Assembly (NCBI GenBank): GCA_951799445.1
Contig: OX637287.1
Span: 37,601,724-37,665,723 of the forward strand
Direction of reading: 5' to 3'
DNA: 64,000 nt
From: Pseudisothecium myosuroides
Taxonomy: Eukaryota; Streptophyta; Bryopsida; Hypnales; Lembophyllaceae
The notes beneath the pieces were generated by a model, which was not told the origin of the DNA, searched no databases, and saw only the letters and a list, made by a program, of their open reading frames with translations. Position numbers and translations under genes: made by a program. This document shows, piece by piece, positions 58,048 to 64,000 of this stretch (positions are counted from its first letter, which is position 1; every line of letters begins with the position of its first letter).

Positions 58048-60515
58048 TGTCATATACTACATTGTATGGACAAATTCTGACTTTTGAGACACTTCTAGGT
58101 TAATTCCTAATAGCCAACCTTATAATTCCTAGAGACAAAACCATATAATTTTTATAAGTCATAAATTTCCACTTTTTTAAAAGAATTTAAATTTATTTTG
58201 AAGTTTTAAAGTTTCAAAATTGGATCTATTACAAAAAGAGGTTACTATTCTAACATAAGCCAATCCAATATCTATTTGACATACTTTCTAAATTGATATT
58301 TGTAGTATCAAATCCTCGATCAAATCATTGCTCTAGTAAGAGGTTAAATTGAAAGAAATTTTATCAAAAGTGACACCTTACAAAATAGCTACATTTTATG
58401 TCATGATAGACCCATGTACCATTTAAATGTGTAACCAATTCTACATTATTGTTGCAATTCTTTAATACTTAAATTGGATGAATTTTCACTAGTATTTTAC
58501 TAGGTTTTGATGTTTTCTTCTCTTACATTAAAAGAAATATGAAAAGAAATATGAAACCATTAATAACATCTCTCCCAAATAGAAGATTTGCCAATTTTTG
58601 AACAAAGATTACTAAATTTTATAATATTATGAATGAATGCATATAAGAGATTGATGTATGAATACAAATTGGATGACTTTTTTGACCCACCTACATTCTA
58701 AAGGTGCTATAATGCTAATCCTTTCCTAAGAAAATAATTGTTGCTAATCTACTACTTATTTTTTGTATTACTAACACATCTTTGGAGAGGTTCATCTTTG
58801 GAGGCCATATACTTTTGAAAGTAGTGCATGGCCACACTAATGTGATGGTAGGATGCTAGTCACTTTTACGAAAGTAGACATCTGAAATAGCCATGCACTT
58901 TTCACAATAGTATATGGCTATTCTAGAATGAGCCATACACTTTTGCTCAAAGTGTCAGTATGACCACTTCTTTATGTATGAATCGTATGTTAGGTGACTT
59001 CTAGAATACTTTTTGTGGCTATGTGAAACCTTCATATGTCTCTTTGAAACCATGAATGCAACTTTTTGAAGCATTATAATAATTTCTAGGGTTTTGCAGT
59101 GTCTTCTACAAAATTTTAGCTAAATTTCTTGAAATTACTTCAAGTCATATTGATAGTACATACTAAAGGTAAAATGAAAGGAACCTCAATCTTGCCAATA
59201 CAAGCCACATAGCTAAACTTATTTTGTAAACTTCTTTATACAACACATTCAACTTGTGAAACTCTTGCATGTATCCTTCTTGGTCAGCTTTAAATCTTGC
59301 TTGCTTTAAACAACAATTCCTTGTCCTTTACAATTTGGACTATTTTTTTGGTCATTTTTCCATCCAAATTGATGGTCAACATTTCATAAGGGATGATTTA
59401 TGGTGTAGTTACTTTACCAAGTAAGATACTAACAATTGTACCAATTTTAAAATTGTCTTTTAAAAAAAAAGGAGCAAATTGGAGTTTTCAATGATTTCAC
59501 ATTGAACATTTCAATAATATTATACATTGCATTCATTTCCTCACAAAAGGTTAAGCAATAGTCACTTCAATTTTTTTTATAAACCTTCTAAGTTAAAACC
59601 ATTTTGCTATCTATATAAAAATAAAATATGCAGTGCAAGTTTTGTTGCTCATAGACATGCCGTGACCTCAAAATGGTTGCAAGACATTACATATGAATTA
59701 AAAGTTGTAACTCAAGTCAAAATCTTTAACCACTTAGTTAATCTTCCTCTTAAAAATCACAATCATCCTTGAACTTCATACAATTGGTCAAATCAATTTA
59801 TATAAGACTACAAATACTTATCTTACAATAAATGTCTCCATTCTCATATATAGAATACAATCAATAAAAGATTGTACACGTATACAATCGATTGAACTAC
59901 TATTCTTTGGCAATACAAATGATATAATGGCCAATTTTTCTTTGTCTACAAAGAAAATTTCTTTTCTCACTCAACCCATGCTATTAAAATGACACTTGAA
60001 GAGACTTTGCCTTCAAACTCATTATCTTTGTTGTAAGTTAACTCTTCAATGAAAGACAAAGGAATCTTGATTTTAAAATGACTATTTGGATCGTGACATG
60101 TATAATCTAAATTTAAACCGCTTTTATGTCAAATAGATTATAGAAGAACATTGCATTTGTTCATTCAGAAAATGATTTTTTTTAAACAAATGAAAAATCT
60201 CCATATAAACAGTTCTTTAAAACTGCTTAAAAAAAATAACGCCAAACACTTTATTGACTGTAAAGTGTTAAAATTTGTACATGAAGAAGAAATCATGAAT
60301 TTTTGTTTCAAGACTGGTGAAGAAAGATTCAATTTATTTTATTCATGACAAAATCAAATGGCATACATGATTTACAATGACCATGTCCCAATACTTTCAA
60401 ATAAGATTTAGTCGTTGCAACTATTGCAAAACTCTACAACAACACTCCCATTGCATATTTTTGTTTGCAATAGTTATGGGAAACGTGTGCATTACATATC
60501 ACAAGAATGCTCGTC
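58048..60515. other. AT-rich gene-free stretch
   Basis: No gene is supported. Short phrases around ccatacacttttg and atgcacttttcac repeat locally at 58800-58945. Confidence 0.45.
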
Positions 60516-60690
60516 GAAATAATTGGATGATATTTATCTAGGATGAAAACATGACAGGTTTTTTCATTGTGAATGCCAAATGAAATAATTGAATGATATT
60601 TATTTGGGATGAAAAAGTGACGTTTTTTTTCCATTGTAAACGTCGCATGAAATAATTGGATGATATTTCTCGGGACAAAAACATGACGGA
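60516..60690. repeat. Tandem repeat, 66-67-bp unit, 2.6 copies
   Basis: Units start at 60516, 60582 and 60649 with gaaataattggatgatattt followed by a ggatgaaaacatgac-like segment. The third is partial. Confidence 0.85.
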
Positions 60691-62189
60691 GTTTGTGACA
60701 GGAGTTGTGACACTGCGTACTTAATATTATAATACATTGGTATGTGATAACTCATGGATTGTTGGCTTGTAAGTTAGCCCATGTACTGTACAAGCTCATG
60801 CTATGTGAATGAGCGCCTTGGTGCGCACTGAGGAAAGTGAACAGTACTTACTACCGGGTTTGGCTGTGCATGGAGGTTTTTTTGGATCATTAAGCTTAAC
60901 TGTTGGTCTTCTTTGTTTGGTCAAGAACTGCAAAAGCATGTGCTGCTGTGCAAGTAAACTTGCGTGTGATAGTACAAGCATGTGCAATGCCATCATAAGT
61001 TTGAGTTAGTTGATGGTCCCGCTCTTGCAATGAGTATGTCTTTGCAGTGCCCTGGTTTGTGGCTGGGCGGTGTAGGGTTAGCCTTCACTTAGTTATTGGT
61101 CATGCTCCAATGAATAAATCATTAATTGATCACTCATATTTTCTGATATTATTTCATTCACTACCAGAACCAGTAACTTACTTGGTGATCTTCACAGGAT
61201 TTTTTTGTAAGGACATCCACTGTTCATTTCCAATTCCAAAACATTTTCGTTGAATAAGTTATGCTAGATAATCAGAATGTCATAGAGACTAGATTGGAAC
61301 AACTGAAATGGCGGTAAGCAAACTTAGTGCTTGAAATGGACATGTGAGGGTCCAGAAGCATGAAACTGCCCTCTCAAGATTGCTCAATATGCATGACAGT
61401 TTGAAATCCAAACAGTACTAGAAATGTGGACTTCAGTGTTAACTTATTCTACAATTTGAGGGGCACAGATTCAGTGTCAATGAACCCTATTTCTGACGGG
61501 ATCCCAAAACAACACATCCTGAGAATCCACATTGGAACTTAGTGGACAACTTGGATTCTGGTTAGGAAGATGATACCATGCTTCTGGTGAAGTGTTTGCA
61601 TATTGCTCTGTCGTGCAAATTGAGGTCGCTTGTGGCATTTCCAACCTGCAAAGAAAGACTGCAAATGACTAATTGTACCTAAAGGCTTTAGTCCTTTATC
61701 TCCAATGCTCAACTCCTGCACCGTGACTACAGAGGCCGTCTCTTTCGACACCAATGTGAAATAATAGGGCTGCCATGAAGGAGTTTAAACTTTGAGTTTG
61801 TTAACGGAAAAAATACTTGCAAGGCGTTTGAAATTTACATGTTACTTCTCAGAACTTTACACAGCTGGTCAACAATCGAAACACACATAAGCTGAAAAAG
61901 ATCGCTAGTGGCTTCAGCTCCTCTGTGCGAACTATCGATAGTCCTAGGCAGGAGGATATATATTACGCTATACGGCAATAGGTCCTATAAATAATTAAAT
62001 AAACCTCTACATCCACGGTAACGTGGTCAAAAACAGGCTTCCAACAACACGGACGCAACATCAGTAACCTAAAAATGCGAGCCACAAACTGCAGTAGATT
62101 CTCACTGAAACTTGCTTCCGAACGACTGACAAAACACACACTGGCAACTCCCCTTTATTTACAGAATAGTCCTTTGCCCATGCTGTACA
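60691..62189 (-). other. 3' flank of the B3 gene
   Basis: No independent gene is supported. The part nearest the stop at 62190 may contain the 3' untranslated region. A minus-strand 'tcatttgcagtctttctttg cag' context near 61640-61670 could be a splice acceptor in an untranslated exon, but this is uncertain. Confidence 0.35.
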
Positions 62190-64000
62190 CTAAACCTTCT
62201 GCTTCTTCCTTGAAAGCTTGTCGGTAAGTGCAACCTCTGCTGCAACGCCACCTGCGGCATTGCGTGTTCGGTTTGCACCATTTTTTTCACCTCGAACCAC
62301 CTGCAGATTCGTGCATCATCCCCAAGTAAGTCAAAAATCCCAGTCACAAGTACCATACTAGAGCAGGTCAGAACTCCGCAAAAGGTCACATGGAAAAACT
62401 AGAAATTAGTTTGGAGAGTTGTCCCTGAGGTTCTAACTATCCTTACATAGCTGCCCCGCGCATCTCTGTACAAGACGAGTATATCCCGCTCCTGCAGATT
62501 GTGCGCCTTCACAAAATCACCTGCAGCAAGGAAAACAGTTTCCCAATAAACATCATAGACAGCAGCTGTCTACTATGTAAAAGCACTGTAAGTCTCCAGC
62601 TTGCAGGGTGGAGAGACTCTTTGCGTTACTTCAAGCACAGTTTTGTGCAAGTTGCCATTTAATGAAGATGTAAAGAGTTCACAGAGATCATTGGGGTAAA
62701 AGAGCCGAATCTGCTGGGATCAATATATGCATGAATTGAATTGAAGGCCACTATAAGTGACAGGACACAACCCCGATTCCATTCGAACATCACTGGCCAT
62801 AGACATGGAGCCAAGTCATGCTTTCACTACTTGCTAATAAGAACAACCAAGCGCAGGATTAGATCAGATGTTCATGGTAACAGGGCCAGTAGAGGACGCA
62901 AATTAGGTCCCCAACGGCTTGAGCATCCTCTGCCTTCATGCGTGTTTGAAAAAAGACGGCATCTAATACCCTTTATGAATAGTTTGAAGCAAACAAGAAA
63001 ATGAATCTCAACAAAACAGCAGAAGGACTTACGGGTGTTTTCTAGCAGATACATGCGGCTCTTGTTATTCGACCAGAACCTGCCACCCAGCTAGCAAACA
63101 TGTTACCGTCGGCTCACAACTCGAATTCGGGTCAGCACAACCGCAAAAAGCAACAAGATCACAAAAAGATGACTTGAAACCATGCTGCACAATCGACCAT
63201 CCCAGGACAAGAGCCAAAGTACTGCAATAAAATGATGACTTTGAACTCTACCGGTAACGGAATCTCCAGCTTTGGCGAGTGTCGAAGTCGGTCATAGTTA
63301 ACCACACTCCCTCGCTGGCAACTAGAAGCGGCAAATGGGCTTCTGCTTCTTTCTGCTTAGCACAAGGCAGAATCATTTCAGAAAAAAGTGTAGAAAACGC
63401 ATGCAGCTAGCAGTATGACCTTTTGCACCCAGAAAGAAGAGGAATCCTTCAGTCAGAATCTTTACGACGAAAACTTACAGGCAAAAATGTCCCACAAACT
63501 TAGTTACAACACCTATCTCTAAGTCACCTCTGTTTCAAAAGACTCTGCAAATTACCTCCTTTCAGCTTCAAGTAATGCTGAACTCGGTATGCTAACGCCA
63601 CACTCGCAAAAAAGTCAGATTGAAAAAAATTAAAGCATGCTTCCCCAATACTCTGGAAACCACAGACAAGATAAAAGGCATTCTTCAATACCTTGGGAAG
63701 CACAATGCGCCCAAGACTGCTCACGCCACTGGGACTCAGCTCTTTTGCGAAGAGAAACATCAAATCACTCGGATTAAGTCCCTGCATCCCTTGAAACATG
63801 ACACGGAAACGACAGCGTTGGTAAGTGGATAAAGGGAAGAACACACCAGTGCAGGAGAAATTACCATGCACTTTCCGAATATGTGCAGTACATTTCTAAG
63901 TATTCAACCTTTTCAGCTAGCCAACGAAGTGCATGAAAGCAACCGAGGTAGCAGACTGGGCCAAAATTTAACACACTTTGGACACGCAAGAAATGGACGA
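62190..64000 (-). CDS. B3-domain transcription factor, ABI3/LEC2/FUS3 type (5' part missing)
   Basis: Exons visible on the minus strand are 63781-63692, 63352-63252, 63079-63033, 62520-62447 and 62300-62190, with consistent phases; the upstream exons lie beyond the right edge or are unrecognised at 63782-64000. Together they encode a complete B3 DNA-binding domain: LFAKELSPSGVSSLGRIVLPK, KEAEAHLPLLVASEGVW, RFRYRFWSNNKSRMYLLENT, DFVKAHNLQERDILVLYRD. The LGRIVLPKKEAE and NNKSRMYLLENT motifs and the exon junctions place it in the LAV clade (ABI3/VP1, LEC2, FUS3) and not the VAL or ARF groups. Those proteins bind RY (CATGCA) elements and control seed, spore or stress programmes with abscisic acid. 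The usual Gly after ENT is Arg here, created at an exon junction. The protein ends 36 residues after the last junction with a basic KLSRKKQKV nuclear-signal-like tail. The stop is at 62190-62192. The acceptor chosen at 63782 is the least certain. Confidence 0.85.

Noticed and set aside
60516..60690. Regular repeat that could suggest a CRISPR array
   Set aside because: The units are directly adjacent and diverged, with no constant repeat and unique spacer pattern, and the genome is eukaryotic.
60796..61009. Overlapping 66-codon frames on both strands
   Set aside because: Frames of this length are expected by chance, the Cys-rich stretch comes from a tgc-rich patch, and there is no domain.

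Overview
The window looks like nuclear DNA of a green plant. The genes have many short exons with GT-AG introns, the products are plant families (two chloroplast proteins, an NPH3/RPT2-like BTB protein, an ABI3/LEC2/FUS3-type B3 factor), and gene islands sit in a very AT-rich intergenic background crowded with small non-autonomous DNA transposons. A non-seed plant such as a bryophyte would fit the compact introns and the single-exon PAM71-like gene, but nothing here fixes the species.

Layout. (1) 1-7400 is AT-rich intergenic DNA with several inverted-repeat elements, including a TA-flanked foldback element at 4421-6129 that carries a nested 312-bp element. (2) 7402-23685 is a gene island. A photosystem II core phosphatase (PBCP-like PP2C, 11 exons, +) is followed by an intronless GDT1-family thylakoid Mn/Ca transporter of the PAM71 type (+). 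Converging on it from the minus strand is an eight-exon NPH3/RPT2-like gene whose predicted protein (about 1227 aa) is roughly twice the usual family size. (3) About 24.4-51.7 kb is a gene desert in which I could support no gene. It holds many repeats: Tourist-like MITEs with TTA target duplications, CACTA-type foldbacks, a TA-flanked 389-bp family, two long palindromic elements, and several tandem duplications. (4) 52.6-53.8 kb holds a small two-exon BAH-domain gene. A 163-bp tandem duplication has copied its start-codon region. (5) 53.9-62.2 kb is again mostly AT-rich intergenic DNA with a strong hairpin MITE at 57881-58044. (6) 62190-64000 holds the 3' part of a B3 transcription factor gene on the minus strand, running off the right edge.

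The two plus-strand chloroplast genes both serve photosystem II: one dephosphorylates core subunits, the other supplies Mn (and possibly Ca) to the lumen. I see no other functional cluster. The exon models were read by eye from splice sites, reading phase and family similarity and were not computed. TE classes are inferred from terminal repeats and target-site duplications only; no transposase gene was found.
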